From: Sphingopyxis sp. GW247-27LB | GTDB taxonomy: Bacteria > Pseudomonadota > Alphaproteobacteria > Sphingomonadales > Sphingomonadaceae | Assembly: GCF_002277025.1 (NCBI RefSeq) | Contig: NZ_NIWD01000013.1 | Location: 358,375-422,374 of the forward strand | Direction of reading: 5' to 3' | DNA: 64,000 nucleotides | Shown here: piece by piece, positions 47,983-57,285 of the stretch | Position numbering within the stretch: position 1 is the stretch's first letter | Layout: each line of letters opens with the position of its first letter | The notes under the pieces: generated by a model | Database searches by the model: none | Seen by the model: only the letters and a program-made list of their open reading frames with translations | What the model was told of the DNA's origin: nothing | Translations under genes and position numbers: made by a program

Positions 47983-48299
47983 TCCGCAGAGTACGTTTCG
48001 TCGACACCACAGGCGTAACGTCGTTCTTCTGCTCATGTACCAGTCTATGGGGAAGCGAGTAACCGGCGGTCGCCGCCGCCCATCACCGGCTGCCAGAAAG
48101 ACATACCCACCTATAAATGTCGACCACCCCTGCGGCGCAGCCGCAGACCGATCTCGCATGTCCGCCGGATGGAAAAGCGGGACGCGCCTTCGCGCCCGCT
48201 GAACAATGGAGACGCTGACGCGGGAAGCGAGGAACAGGGTGAAAGGAAAAGAGGCAGGAGTTCTGTCTCGGATCCCTGATCCTCCGAAAGGAGAATATC
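47983..48299. other. Non-coding gap inside the mobilisation region
   Basis: 317 bases without a credible gene on either strand, apart from the ribosome site GAAAGGAGAATAT that serves the GTG at 48300. I see no repeat or clear promoter. Confidence 0.5.
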
Positions 48300-49064
48300 G
48301 TGAACGAGTATCAACTTCCCAAATGCCTGCAGGTGATCGGTCTGGCATGCATTCCCGTCAACGACATACCAGACGAGCATCCGGCGCTGGCACGCAGGCC
48401 GGTTGCGGCGGCGGTCCTGACGATGGTCGATCAAGATAATGGTCATCGCTGGATCAACACGATCTGCGTCTCCGACGCGCGCAAGTCGGAAATCCCATTG
48501 CCGCACTTGCTCGACAAGACGCTGTTGCCCGGCGTGGTCCAGATCGCGTCCACGGCCGATCGCATGACGTTGGCGATGGACGCGATGAGCCGGCGCTTCT
48601 TCGTCGAGCCGGCTCTTGCAGAACTCTGCTTTGGCGAGACGGCTGTCGATCCCGCCGAAATGGGTGCACATGGCTTCGATGAGCGAACAGCGTGCCGTCG
48701 TTTCTCGATCCCGATGCCCGAGATCGGCGATGCGGACATCGAGCTTGCCTGGTCGCGCGCCGCGCCGGCGGCAGCAGAAGACCATGCGCTTCGCGTCGCG
48801 ACCGCGCGGCTAATGCTGTGGGCGCATGTCGAGGCGTTCCGTACCGCGCGACCGGAACCCTTTTTCGAGACGATGCTGGCCCTGCGCAACTGGATCGATG
48901 CCAGCGAGTATCTGACAGCCGCGCTCGCCGATATCGGGAACTCACGCCCAATCCGCCGTGCAGACTCGTTCGCGCATCATTATCGCGACTATCGACAACG
49001 CCTTGCTGCGGGCGACGAAACCGCGAGATGGGTCAGCTTCGAGGACGGCCTGTTCCACGCCTGA
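48300..49064 (+). CDS. Hypothetical protein of the mobilisation region
   Basis: A 254-residue protein starting from the GTG at 48300 (GAAAGGAG upstream). The N-terminal part (VAAAVLTMVDQDNGHRWINTICVSDARK) and the block PLPHLLDKTLLPGVVQIASTADRMTLAMDAMSRRFF are strand/helix mixed. No catalytic motif is evident. It sits between the two relaxase-like genes and shares the same type of ribosome site with the gene at 47695. Confidence 0.6.
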   Translation: MNEYQLPKCLQVIGLACIPVNDIPDEHPALARRPVAAAVLTMVDQDNGHRWINTICVSDARKSEIPLPHLLDKTLLPGVVQIASTADRMTLAMDAMSRRFFVEPALAELCFGETAVDPAEMGAHGFDERTACRRFSIPMPEIGDADIELAWSRAAPAAAEDHALRVATARLMLWAHVEAFRTARPEPFFETMLALRNWIDASEYLTAALADIGNSRPIRRADSFAHHYRDYRQRLAAGDETARWVSFEDGLFHA

Positions 49065-49344
49065 GCGCGCCTAACGCGTAAACTCACTATCGATGAAAAA
49101 ATGGCCTCGCTGCTCGGGTCGCGCGAGCAGCGAGGCCTGCGAGCGTGCATATGCACAACGCTTCGCATGCGATGGGCCGCTATCATGCCCGTCAGGGCAC
49201 GGTCTAGCGACCAGCTTTAAATATCCGGTGAATCGACGTCCAGCAGCCACTGCGGCGCCGTCTCTCCGTCCCACCATCAAACCCAAATCAGCAAGCGGAC
49301 CGCTGCGATGCGGTCCCTTTGTCCTTTGTAGAAAGACGTACCAA

Positions 49345-49989
49345 ATGACGACCATCCATAACATCCGCCCGTTCAACACTCGATATGTAATCCGGGAACG
49401 CTCAAGCCGCTACACGCCCGAACTCTTGCGCACGCACCGCACGGCGCAGGCGAGCTATGCCTACATCAACCGCCAGAATAGCGTTGATGAATGGGGTCCG
49501 ACGCCGAACTGGGCGTCGCGCTCCGACCTTGCGGCGGCGGGCCGATGTGCTCCTGCCCGCGCCGCCGGACCCAAGCTGTCGGGGATCGCGCTCTGGGCAC
49601 AAGCGGACGAGAATGCGCTCCGGTATCGGCCCGACGAGCCGACAATCGCGCATTGCGTTGGCAGCTTGCCGCGCCATGAGGACCTCGCCTTCTGGCGCAA
49701 TTTGATCGAAGGCTTTGCCGAGGATTATCTGGTCGCCCGCGGCATGGTCGTCGACTGGGCGATCCATCACCAAGCGGAAACCGACGATCAGCCCGAAATC
49801 GCACCGCACGTGCATTTCCTCATTACCTTGCGAGGCTATGATCCCGAACACCGCGATTACGGCAAGGTCCGGCAGAACTGGCTGCGGACGGATAACTCCC
49901 GCAAGCGCCTGGCCGAGCGTTGGTGGGACCGTACCGGGATCGTCCCGCCGCAATATGTCATGGCGGCGACGGCGCAAAAATCTCGCTGA
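49345..49989 (+). CDS. MobA/MobL-like short HUH relaxase protein
   Basis: A 214-residue protein. The C-terminal half carries VVDWAIHHQAETDDQPEIAPHVHFLITLRGYDPEHRDYGKV, with HH at 141-142 and HVH at 155-157: the histidine signature of MobA/MobL (MOBQ) relaxases. The usual C-terminal extension is absent, so it is a relaxase domain only. With the larger relaxase at 45639 the element has two HUH-type proteins. It may be a second relaxase, an accessory nuclease or a degenerate copy. Confidence 0.65.
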   Translation: MTTIHNIRPFNTRYVIRERSSRYTPELLRTHRTAQASYAYINRQNSVDEWGPTPNWASRSDLAAAGRCAPARAAGPKLSGIALWAQADENALRYRPDEPTIAHCVGSLPRHEDLAFWRNLIEGFAEDYLVARGMVVDWAIHHQAETDDQPEIAPHVHFLITLRGYDPEHRDYGKVRQNWLRTDNSRKRLAERWWDRTGIVPPQYVMAATAQKSR

Positions 49990-50152
49990 GATCGTGCCGG
50001 CACCGGGCACCGGCAACATCCGGTGCCGCACATTCTGATGATAGCATTGCCGCGTCGGATGCTTCGGAAGGCTCTGACAACAATGCCCAGAGGTCAAAAT
50101 TAGGAGGGGAGTTGAGCGGAGAGGGTGATCAGAAGATCAGAGGAGAAAAGAA

Positions 50153-50425
50153 ATGTTTAGCGTTGAACCAATTGTCGTCGCCGTTACCGTGTGCGCCACG
50201 GTTATATTTGTGCGCGAAATGCCGCGCCTGTTTGCATTGCTAATCGTCCGGATCGCCGACCGGCTGTCGGCAGCTAGGCACACTCAGATCGTGGAAGCGC
50301 TTAGCGGTCGCCAAGTCCCAGCGAATTGGACCGCGGCGTCGGAAGATCGGAAGTTGTTGCGCGCCGGCATGCGCTCCACAATGCGTGTGATGATGTTTCG
50401 CTCGCTCTATCCTCTGAACCGCTGA
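50153..50425 (+). CDS. Small membrane protein
   Basis: A 90-residue protein with an N-terminal membrane helix (PIVVAVTVCATVIFVREM) and a basic cytosolic rest (MPRLFALLIVRIADRLSAARH ... RKLLRAGMRSTMRVMMFRSLYPLNR). The ribosome site AGGAGAAAAG is strong. No family is recognised; its position suggests part of the mobilisation operon. Confidence 0.65.
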   Translation: MFSVEPIVVAVTVCATVIFVREMPRLFALLIVRIADRLSAARHTQIVEALSGRQVPANWTAASEDRKLLRAGMRSTMRVMMFRSLYPLNR

Positions 50426-50593
50426 AATCGGCTGTTAGGCCCATTTTGACTGCGACAATTTCCCAGAATGATTTGCATGGGCTTCGCCTCGCCCGCAAAA
50501 CACGGCATTCTCTAATTTCGAACCGTGTGACGTCGCGGAGCCAATGTCTCCAAGGAAGCGGAGATCTCAGATGATGGCTTTTCGGGTGAATGC

Positions 50594-51379
50594 TTACCTC
50601 CCGGTCAATTGGCGATAGAGCGACACGATCTCCGACTTTGATAAGCTCGGATTGCCCGCCACGTTGAGCGCGACCCTGGTAAAGTTGAGCCGTTTCATTA
50701 TTGGCTCCACCTCGCCTCGAATGAAATAGTGGGAAGACGGACTCCGCGTGAAGTCTCGGTGCACGCGGCCTGCTCGCGCACCGACGCGCTGTATCGCGAA
50801 GTCGGCTCGATCTGGCGTCGTAAAGCTAAAATCCCGGTGATGGATTGCGACATGTTGCAACTCTCGCAGCTCATCGCGACGCTCCCAGATCTGGAATATA
50901 GCCGGTACGTCGTACGGCTTGGACCTGAATAGGAACGCGTCACGCTGCACAGTCTCCTCGTGGATTAGATGGAAGTTACGATCGAGGCGATTTTCTATGG
51001 AAGCCTTCCGAAAGGTTCGCGGCAGTATCAGTGCGATGACACTCGCCTGCCATGCAGCATGGTTGAAGAAGCGTACTGCCATACTGGCACTCCGGCCGAA
51101 CGGCGGATTGCCGACCACAGCCACCTCTCGTTCGCTGCGGATTTCAACAGATAGGAAATCAGCTGTAACTATGCCAGGGAACTTTGGATCAACATCAAAC
51201 GCCAAGCTCCCTTGGGGCATCAGCATGAAAAACGATCCCGTACCGGCGCTCGGCTCGACTAGCTGGTATCGCTCTGGATCGCAGAATTTCCGGAAAGATC
51301 GATAGAGCTTTTGTGCTACGTGTTGACGTGTGTAATACTGGTCCAGCAGTACATCATTCGTTTCCATCCAATTTTTCAT
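50594..51379 (-). CDS. Orphan N6-adenine DNA methyltransferase (NPPF type)
   Basis: A 261-residue class I methyltransferase starting MKNWMETNDVLLDQYYT (ATG 51379, GAGGGTG seven bases upstream). Motif I is LVEPSAGTGSFFMLM and the catalytic motif is VVGNPPFGRSASM, typical of N6-adenine DNA methyltransferases. There is no restriction gene nearby. Plasmid and phage orphan methyltransferases of this kind protect the element from host restriction during transfer or regulate replication. Confidence 0.78.
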   Translation of the reverse strand: MKNWMETNDVLLDQYYTRQHVAQKLYRSFRKFCDPERYQLVEPSAGTGSFFMLMPQGSLAFDVDPKFPGIVTADFLSVEIRSEREVAVVGNPPFGRSASMAVRFFNHAAWQASVIALILPRTFRKASIENRLDRNFHLIHEETVQRDAFLFRSKPYDVPAIFQIWERRDELRELQHVAIHHRDFSFTTPDRADFAIQRVGARAGRVHRDFTRSPSSHYFIRGEVEPIMKRLNFTRVALNVAGNPSLSKSEIVSLYRQLTGR

Positions 51380-51860
51380 TTTTACACCCTCGAGACAAAA
51401 TTCAATCTCGTCGGACATTTGTATTTTGCCGACCCTAGGTTTTAGGATGGCCGGCAGGTTCTCCCAAGCCGATGAGTGATTTTTTTCAGATGTTCTATTT
51501 TTTGGCTATAGAAGACATAATATATATGGGCGTCATATTGCATTTAACGTCGGCAGAAGGCCGGATTTGCACGGGGGACATCGCGACGCGGGTGCGCAGG
51601 CGAATGGATGCGCTTGCCTCTCGGACAAACAACAATGCGCCGCTCATCTTGGGAAAATCGCCCCTTAAGGCACCCGCTGTTTAGGAGCCCGACCAGCCCA
51701 CGCGGGTCGATCTAGTCTCCTCTCGGACGCTTCCGCTTTGCGCCCTACATCCGGCCGTTCGGCCTTGTCGCCGACGATCCCGAAAGCCGCCGTTCGTTCG
51801 CCAGCGCTCAACTGGTTCAGACCCGAAATTGTGCGGACGGCCCAGCAGGCGTGGCCACAA
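51380..51860. other. Intergenic region between the methyltransferase and LysR genes
   Basis: About 480 bases. The left third, around 51460-51550, is markedly AT-rich and probably contains the promoter of the methyltransferase gene on the minus strand. A 70-codon frame at 51472-51684 lacks a ribosome site and is not accepted. This region forms the boundary between the mobilisation block and the high-GC metabolic block. Confidence 0.5.
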
Positions 51861-52739
51861 TTATATTTGGAGTGCAGCAATCAGGGCGTCCCGAGCCATG
51901 GCCACGCGCGGGTGTCGCAGCGATGAGCGTGCCCACACAAGGTAGAAAGCGTTGAGCGGCACCATGATCGGCGCGGGTATCTCGATCAGCGTGCAGGCAG
52001 CGCGTTCGCTGCGGGTGAGATAGCCGGGCAGTACCGTCCAGCCGAGGTCCGCGTACAATCCCGACCGTAGCACCCTCAGATCGGGCGCGGTCAAGGCGGG
52101 CTGGCTAGTCAGCTCGATCTGGTTTGCATGGAGCCAGGTTCGCAGCAGCGGCCGGTCAAGATCGTAGGCGAGGTGGGCTGTTTGATTAAGCCCTTCGACC
52201 AGCGGCAATTCGGCAATCCGCATGGCCACGGCGGGAGAGGCTACGGCGCGCAGGTGCTCTTCGCCCAGCGCATGGAAGGCCAACCGCGGATCTTCGGGTT
52301 TCGAGGCGGTGACAGCCAGATGCACCCTGTCTTCGAGGAGCATGGCATAAAGCGCCTCGCGCCCGCCGATATGCAGGCGCAGGTCCAGCCCTGCTTCCAG
52401 CAGCGGAGCCAGTCGGGGCGTGATCATCTCTCCCAGCAGGTCCGACGGTGCGGCGATGTGGACCGTGCCCGAGATGCGCGACGATCGGGCCCGCGCGCTC
52501 GCCAGTGCCGATTCCGCCGTGTCGAGGCTGCTTCCGATCGAAGCCGCCAGATCGTCGGCAATCGCTGTTGGTCGAACACCCCGCGAATGGCGATCAAACA
52601 AGGGACGGCCCAATTGCGCCTCGAGCGATGCGATGTGCTGCGACGCAGCCGGTTGGGTAATGCCGATTGCCCGGGCCGCCTCGCTCAGTGAACGACGGCG
52701 GTAGACTTCGACGAAGGTGCGCAACTGCAGGAGGGACAT
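51861..52739 (-). CDS. LysR family transcriptional regulator
   Basis: A 292-residue regulator starting MSLLQLRTFVEVYRRRSLSEAARAIGITQPAASQHIASLEAQLGRPLFDRHSRGVRPT, which is the LysR DNA-binding domain. The effector domain follows. It diverges from the DJ-1/Hsp31-like gene at 52836, and the 96 bases between them contain a perfect CCATAA-N6-TTATGG dyad. Family knowledge predicts that it controls the adjacent electrophile-response genes. Confidence 0.92.
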   Translation of the reverse strand: MSLLQLRTFVEVYRRRSLSEAARAIGITQPAASQHIASLEAQLGRPLFDRHSRGVRPTAIADDLAASIGSSLDTAESALASARARSSRISGTVHIAAPSDLLGEMITPRLAPLLEAGLDLRLHIGGREALYAMLLEDRVHLAVTASKPEDPRLAFHALGEEHLRAVASPAVAMRIAELPLVEGLNQTAHLAYDLDRPLLRTWLHANQIELTSQPALTAPDLRVLRSGLYADLGWTVLPGYLTRSERAACTLIEIPAPIMVPLNAFYLVWARSSLRHPRVAMARDALIAALQI

Positions 52740-52746
52740 TGCGGTT

Positions 52747-52764
52747 CCATAAGCGGATTTATGG
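52747..52764. promoter_or_regulatory. Dyad between the LysR gene and its divergent target
   Basis: CCATAA-GCGGAT-TTATGG, a perfect 6-bp dyad with a 6-base centre, placed eight bases before the LysR start. It is a probable LysR binding site controlling both directions. Confidence 0.6.
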
Positions 52765-52835
52765 CCGTCCGCCATTCCCGCTGGATTTCATGATGCCGTT
52801 CCCGGCGTATCTAAGCCGCCGAAAGGCACGATCGA

Positions 52836-53645
52836 ATGAAAAATCGCCGCCAACTGCTGAAAGCTCTCACAGCTGTCTTTGTGGCGGTTGCGGCTGCGCC
52901 GGGTGCGTTTGCTCGTGTCCCCGACATCAATGGAACAGGACAATTGACGATGACCCGCATTCTGATGGTGGCCACCTCCGCCGACCGCATGACCCCCGGC
53001 ACCGAACCGACGGGTGTCTGGCTCGAGGAACTTACCACCCCGTATTATGCCTTCCGCGATGCGGGCGCCGAGGTGACGCTTGCCTCGATCAAGGGCGGCG
53101 CCATCCCCGTCGACCAGCGCAGCGTCAATGCCGACGGCGAGAACGACGCTTCGGTCGAGCGCTATCTGAAGGACGAGGCCCTGAAGGCCGAGGTTGTCGG
53201 CACGCCGGTGTTCACCAGCATCGATCCCGGCGGCTACGACGCGCTGTTCCTGCCCGGTGGCCACGGCACCATGTTCGATTACCCCGGCAGCGACGAACTG
53301 GCCCGCCTGGTCGAACGCTTCGACCGCGAAGGCAAGATCGTCGCCGCCGTCTGTCATGGACCGGCAGGGCTGGTCTCGGCGAAGAAGGCCGATGGCACGC
53401 CCCTCGCGGCTGGCCGCCGTGTCGCGGGCTTCACCGACAGCGAGGAGCGCGCGGTCGGCCTCGATCAGGCGGTGCCGTTCCTGCTCGAAACGCGCCTCAA
53501 GGAACTTGGGGGCAAGCACGAGGGCGGCCCCGATTTTGCCCCCTTCGCCCTACGCGACGGCAATCTGGTGACCGGTCAGAACCCCGCCAGCGCGGCGCGC
53601 ACCGCGGAACTCGTGATGGAAGCCCTCAAGGAAAAGGTCGCCTGA
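52836..53645 (+). CDS. DJ-1/PfpI (Hsp31-like) protein with export signal
   Basis: A 269-residue protein of the type 1 glutamine amidotransferase-like DJ-1 superfamily. The N-terminal 38 residues include an RR-containing signal-like segment (MKNRRQLLKALTAVFVAVAAAPGAFA). The core has ALFLPGGHGTMFDYPG and the catalytic Cys in AAVCHGPAGLV, typical of Hsp31/YajL-like deglycases and glyoxalase III. It is the first gene of a tight co-directional run. An export function is unusual for this family and suggests a periplasmic role if the signal is real. Confidence 0.82.
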   Translation: MKNRRQLLKALTAVFVAVAAAPGAFARVPDINGTGQLTMTRILMVATSADRMTPGTEPTGVWLEELTTPYYAFRDAGAEVTLASIKGGAIPVDQRSVNADGENDASVERYLKDEALKAEVVGTPVFTSIDPGGYDALFLPGGHGTMFDYPGSDELARLVERFDREGKIVAAVCHGPAGLVSAKKADGTPLAAGRRVAGFTDSEERAVGLDQAVPFLLETRLKELGGKHEGGPDFAPFALRDGNLVTGQNPASAARTAELVMEALKEKVA

Positions 53646-53647
53646 TC

Positions 53648-54103
53648 ATGCGCTATCTCCACACCATGCTGCGCGTCGCCGATCCCGAGTCGTCGATCCG
53701 TTTCTTCACGCTGCTGGGTCTCAAGGAGACCCGGCGCATGGAGAACCAGGCCGGGCGTTACACGCTGATCTACCTTGCCGCCGACGAGGATTTCCGCGGC
53801 GACGGCGAGCAGGGCGATGCCGAGGTCGAGCTGACGTACAACTGGCCGCCCGAGGACGGCAGCCCTGCCGAGACATACACGGGGGGCCGAAACTTCGGCC
53901 ATCTCGCCTATCAGGTCGACGACATCTACGAAATCTGCGCGCGGCTGCAGGCGGGCGGCGTGACGATCAATCGCCCCCCGCGCGACGGGCACATGGCGTT
54001 CGTCCGCTCTCCGGACGGGATCTCGATCGAACTGCTGCAGCAGGGCGAACACAAGGCTCCGGTCGAACCCTGGGCCTCCATGCCCAACACGGGCGAATGG
54101 TGA
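53648..54103 (+). CDS. gloA: VOC (glyoxalase-fold) family protein
   Basis: A 151-residue protein of the vicinal oxygen chelate superfamily, close to glyoxalase I. It has the start MRYLHTMLRVADPESSIRFFTLLGL (metal-ligand His in the first strand), ELTYNWPPED and GHLAYQVDDIYEICARL, and then DGISIELLQQ. Glyoxalase I isomerises the hemithioacetal of methylglyoxal and glutathione. It begins two bases after the upstream stop and its TGA overlaps the next ATG, so translation is coupled. The symbol is given for family likeness. Confidence 0.8.
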   Translation: MRYLHTMLRVADPESSIRFFTLLGLKETRRMENQAGRYTLIYLAADEDFRGDGEQGDAEVELTYNWPPEDGSPAETYTGGRNFGHLAYQVDDIYEICARLQAGGVTINRPPRDGHMAFVRSPDGISIELLQQGEHKAPVEPWASMPNTGEW

Positions 54104-55209
54104 TGGCGAAATTGTTCGAAACGATTGAGGTTGGCGGGCTGCGGCTCGCCAACCGCATCGTTATCGCGCCGATGTGCCAGTATTCGGCAGTCGACGGCGC
54201 GATGACCGACTGGCACCAGATGCATCTCGGGGAGTTGGCGCTCTCGGGCGCGGGCGCGCTGACGATAGAGGCGACCGCGGTCAGCCCGGAAGGGCGCATC
54301 ACCTACGGTGACGTCGGCCTGTACGATGACCGTACCGAAGCGGCGATGCGAAGCGTGCTCGAAAGTGTGCGCCGTTGGTCGGACATGCCGCTTATCATCC
54401 AGCTGGCCCATGCCGGCCGCAAGGCGAGCTGCGCCAAGCCGTGGCACGGCGGAACGCAGATCGCCCCCGATGCGGAGAATGGCTGGCAGACCGTGGCACC
54501 CAGCGCCATCCCATTCGCTCCGGACGACCATCCCCCTGTCGAACTGGACGAGTCAGGGCTTGCCCGCATCCGGGAGGCGTTCGCGGATGCCGCCCGGCGC
54601 GCCGGCAGGCTCGGCATCGAAGCCATCCAGATCCACGCCGCGCATGGCTATCTGCTCCACGAGTTTCTTTCGCCGATCTCCAACCGGCGCGGCGACGACT
54701 ACGGCGGCAGCCTCGACAACCGGATGCGGTTCCCGCTCGAAGTGTTCGATGCCGTGCGCGAAGCATTTCCGGCCGACCGCCCGGTGACCGTCCGCGTTTC
54801 CGGGACCGACTGGGTTGAAGGCGGCTGGACGGCGGAGGAAACCGCATTGTTTGCACAGCAGCTGGAGCGGCGCGGTTGTTCGGCAATCCACGTCTCCGGC
54901 GGCGGCCTCGACCCGCGCCAGCAGATCCCTGTCGGCCCCGGCTATCAGGTGCCGCTGGCGCGGACGGTCAAGGACGCGGTCGCCATGCCTGTCGTGGCGG
55001 TCGGAATGATCACCGATCCGCATCAGGCGGAGCGCATCCTCGAAGACCGGCATGCCGACGCCATAGCGATAGCCCGCGCTGCGCTGTGGGATCCGCGCTG
55101 GCCCTGGCACGCCGCCGCCGCGCTTGGCGCATCGGTCAAGGCGCCCCCGCAATATCTCCGGTCCGAGCCCCAGGAAGCGGGCCGCATTCTCAAGGAAATG
55201 ATCCCATGA
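54103..55209 (+). CDS. Old Yellow Enzyme family NADH:flavin oxidoreductase
   Basis: A 368-residue FMN-dependent ene-reductase of the YqjM/XenA type. Motifs: NRIVIAPMCQYSAVDG, HAAHGYLLHEFLSPISNRRGDDYGGSLDNRMRFP, the FMN-phosphate region near VVAVGMITDPHQAERIL, and the active-site Cys of the thermophilic-like class in APMCQY. These enzymes reduce alpha,beta-unsaturated carbonyls and nitro compounds. The start overlaps the gloA-like stop (TGATG) and it ends on the start of the lipoprotein gene (4-base overlap). Confidence 0.9.
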   Translation: MAKLFETIEVGGLRLANRIVIAPMCQYSAVDGAMTDWHQMHLGELALSGAGALTIEATAVSPEGRITYGDVGLYDDRTEAAMRSVLESVRRWSDMPLIIQLAHAGRKASCAKPWHGGTQIAPDAENGWQTVAPSAIPFAPDDHPPVELDESGLARIREAFADAARRAGRLGIEAIQIHAAHGYLLHEFLSPISNRRGDDYGGSLDNRMRFPLEVFDAVREAFPADRPVTVRVSGTDWVEGGWTAEETALFAQQLERRGCSAIHVSGGGLDPRQQIPVGPGYQVPLARTVKDAVAMPVVAVGMITDPHQAERILEDRHADAIAIARAALWDPRWPWHAAAALGASVKAPPQYLRSEPQEAGRILKEMIP

Positions 55210-56357
55210 AAATCTCCGTCAAACTGCTTCTTGCCGCGGGCGCGGCTTTAACGCTCGCCGCCTGCTCGACGACCCGCGAGAGTGCATCCGCGCCCCAGAT
55301 CGAACAGGTCGCGACCTTCGATGGCGCGATGCCGACTGGCGTGACCGTCGCCCCCAACGGGCGCATTTTTGTCAACTTCCCGCAATGGGGCGACAACGCG
55401 CCGTTCACGGTGGCCGAGTTGGTCGACGGCAAGGCGGTGCCTTATCCCGACGCCGCGACCAACCGGCCCGATCCGGCCGACCCGGCGGGGCATTTCATCT
55501 CGGTGCAGAGCGTGGTGGCCGATGGCGCCAACCGCCTCTGGGTGCTCGACACGGCGGCGCCCAATTTCTCCCAGCCCCAGGCCGGCGGTGCAAAGCTGGT
55601 GGCGATCGATCTTTCAACCAACCGGGTGGTGAAGACGATCGTTCTGCCGCCCAGCGTGGTGCTGCCCACGACCTACCTCAACGACGTGCGCTTCGATCTG
55701 CGTCAGGGCGCCGAGGGCGTCGCCTACATCACCGACAGCAGCAACGCCGGTGTCGGCGGCATCATCGTCGTCGATATCGCCAGCGGGCGTGCGATCCGGC
55801 GCCTGTCGAACCATGCGACGACCAACCCCGAGCGCGGCTTCACCCCGGTCGTCGACGGCGCGGTGCTCATGAACCGCCCGGCCGACGGCCCCGCGACGCC
55901 GGTCGCGATCGCCAGCGACGCGATTGCGCTCAGCGCCGACGGCAGCCTGCTCTACTATGGACCGCTGTCGGGTCGCACGCTGCACGCGGTGCCCACGGCG
56001 CTGCTGCGCGATGCCGCGGTGTCCGAGGAGGGGTTGGGCCGCGCGGTCCGCAACCTGGGGCGCAAAGGCGCCTCGGACGGGATTGCCGAGGACGACAACG
56101 GCCGCGTGTTCGCCGGCGATTACGAGAACAACGCGATCCGCGTGCTCGACCAGGGCAGCTGGACGACGGTGGTCAGCGACCCGCGCATCAGCTGGCCCGA
56201 CACGCTGTCGATCGGCACCGACGGCTACCTCTACTTCACCGCCAACCAGCTTCACCGCCAGCCAGGCTTCCACGGCGGGCGGGACTTGCGCCGCAAGCCC
56301 TACGAACTGCTCCGCATCAAGGTGGGCGCCGGTCCCGTCCTGTTGCGCTCGCAGTGA
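55206..56357 (+). CDS. Yellow/MRJP-like (L-dopachrome tautomerase-related) lipoprotein
   Basis: A 383-residue secreted protein with lipobox AALTLAACSTT. The body has beta-propeller-type repeats (ADGANRLWVLDTAAPNF, YLNDVRFDLRQGAEGVAYITDSSNAGVGGIIVVDIASG, GASDGIAEDDNGRVFAGDYENNAIRVLD) that match the major royal jelly protein/Yellow family. Bacterial relatives are of unknown function. It overlaps the OYE gene and is co-transcribed with it. Its presence in an aldehyde-response cluster may point to a redox or binding role in the periplasm. Confidence 0.82.
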   Translation: MKISVKLLLAAGAALTLAACSTTRESASAPQIEQVATFDGAMPTGVTVAPNGRIFVNFPQWGDNAPFTVAELVDGKAVPYPDAATNRPDPADPAGHFISVQSVVADGANRLWVLDTAAPNFSQPQAGGAKLVAIDLSTNRVVKTIVLPPSVVLPTTYLNDVRFDLRQGAEGVAYITDSSNAGVGGIIVVDIASGRAIRRLSNHATTNPERGFTPVVDGAVLMNRPADGPATPVAIASDAIALSADGSLLYYGPLSGRTLHAVPTALLRDAAVSEEGLGRAVRNLGRKGASDGIAEDDNGRVFAGDYENNAIRVLDQGSWTTVVSDPRISWPDTLSIGTDGYLYFTANQLHRQPGFHGGRDLRRKPYELLRIKVGAGPVLLRSQ

Positions 56358-56433
56358 CCCCATCAGGCCGGGCGGGCTCGCGCGGGGCCGCGATCCGGCG
56401 AAAAATCAACAACTGACTTGAAGGAATACAGTC

Positions 56434-57174
56434 ATGACCAAGGGTATCGAAGGCAAGGTTGTTCTCATCACCGGCGGCAGCACCGGTATCGGCGCAGAAA
56501 CCGCGCGGCTTCTCGCTGAACGCGGCGCCAAGGTGGCCATCGCCGCCCGGCGCAAGGACAGGCTCGACGAGGTCGTCGCGGACATCGCCGCAAGCGGCGG
56601 CACGGCACGTAGTTACGCGCTCGACGTAACCGACAAGTCGGCGGTCCAGTCTGTCGTCGCCGCGATCGTCGCCGACTTCGGCCGCCTCGACGTGCTGATC
56701 AACAACGCCGGGCTCATGCCGATCCGTCCGATGGCCGAGGTCAATACCGACGAGTGGGACCAGATGATCGACGTCAATCTGAAGGGTACGCTCTACGGCA
56801 TCGCAGCGGCCCTTCCCGGTTTTCTCGAGCAGGGCAGCGGTCACATCATCAACCTGAGCTCGGTTGCGGGCATCAAGGTCTTCGCACCGGGCGGCACGGT
56901 CTACTCCGGCACAAAGTTTGCCGTCAGCGCGATCAGCGAGGGCTTGCGCCACGAAGTGGGGGAAAAGGTCCGGGTCACGTCAATCGAGCCTGGAGCTGTC
57001 GAAAGCAATCTGAAGTTCACGACATCCGGCACGGCTGCCGAGACGGTGCTGGACTTCTACAAGCAGGCCATCCCGGCGGCATCGGTGGCGCGTGCTATCG
57101 CGTTCGCTGTCGAACAACCTGATGACGTCGATGTCAACGCGATCGTCATCCGGCCGACCGCACAGGAGTTCTGA
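56434..57174 (+). CDS. Short-chain dehydrogenase/reductase
   Basis: A 246-residue classical SDR. The cofactor motif TGGSTGIGAETARLL, the NNAG motif, a Ser (LSSVAG) and the catalytic YSGTK are all present. The dinucleotide loop has Arg residues (AIAARRKDRLD), which suggests NADP(H). The substrate is unknown, but it lies in the electrophile-response run and may reduce aldehydes or ketones. Confidence 0.9.
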   Translation: MTKGIEGKVVLITGGSTGIGAETARLLAERGAKVAIAARRKDRLDEVVADIAASGGTARSYALDVTDKSAVQSVVAAIVADFGRLDVLINNAGLMPIRPMAEVNTDEWDQMIDVNLKGTLYGIAAALPGFLEQGSGHIINLSSVAGIKVFAPGGTVYSGTKFAVSAISEGLRHEVGEKVRVTSIEPGAVESNLKFTTSGTAAETVLDFYKQAIPAASVARAIAFAVEQPDDVDVNAIVIRPTAQEF

Positions 57175-57285
57175 TTTCGACGAGGAGGCGGGGCCGCGTG
57201 TGCTCCGCCTCATGGGGAACGTACCGGTCTGCTCGTCCGTTACTTTGCCGAATAATATCTGTCCGTTTCACTTGAGGAGTCATTT

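Noticed and set aside
51472..51684. 70-codon plus-strand frame in the intergenic region before the LysR gene
   Set aside because: There is no ribosome site and the hydrophobic, AT-rich start with a random rest does not look like a protein.
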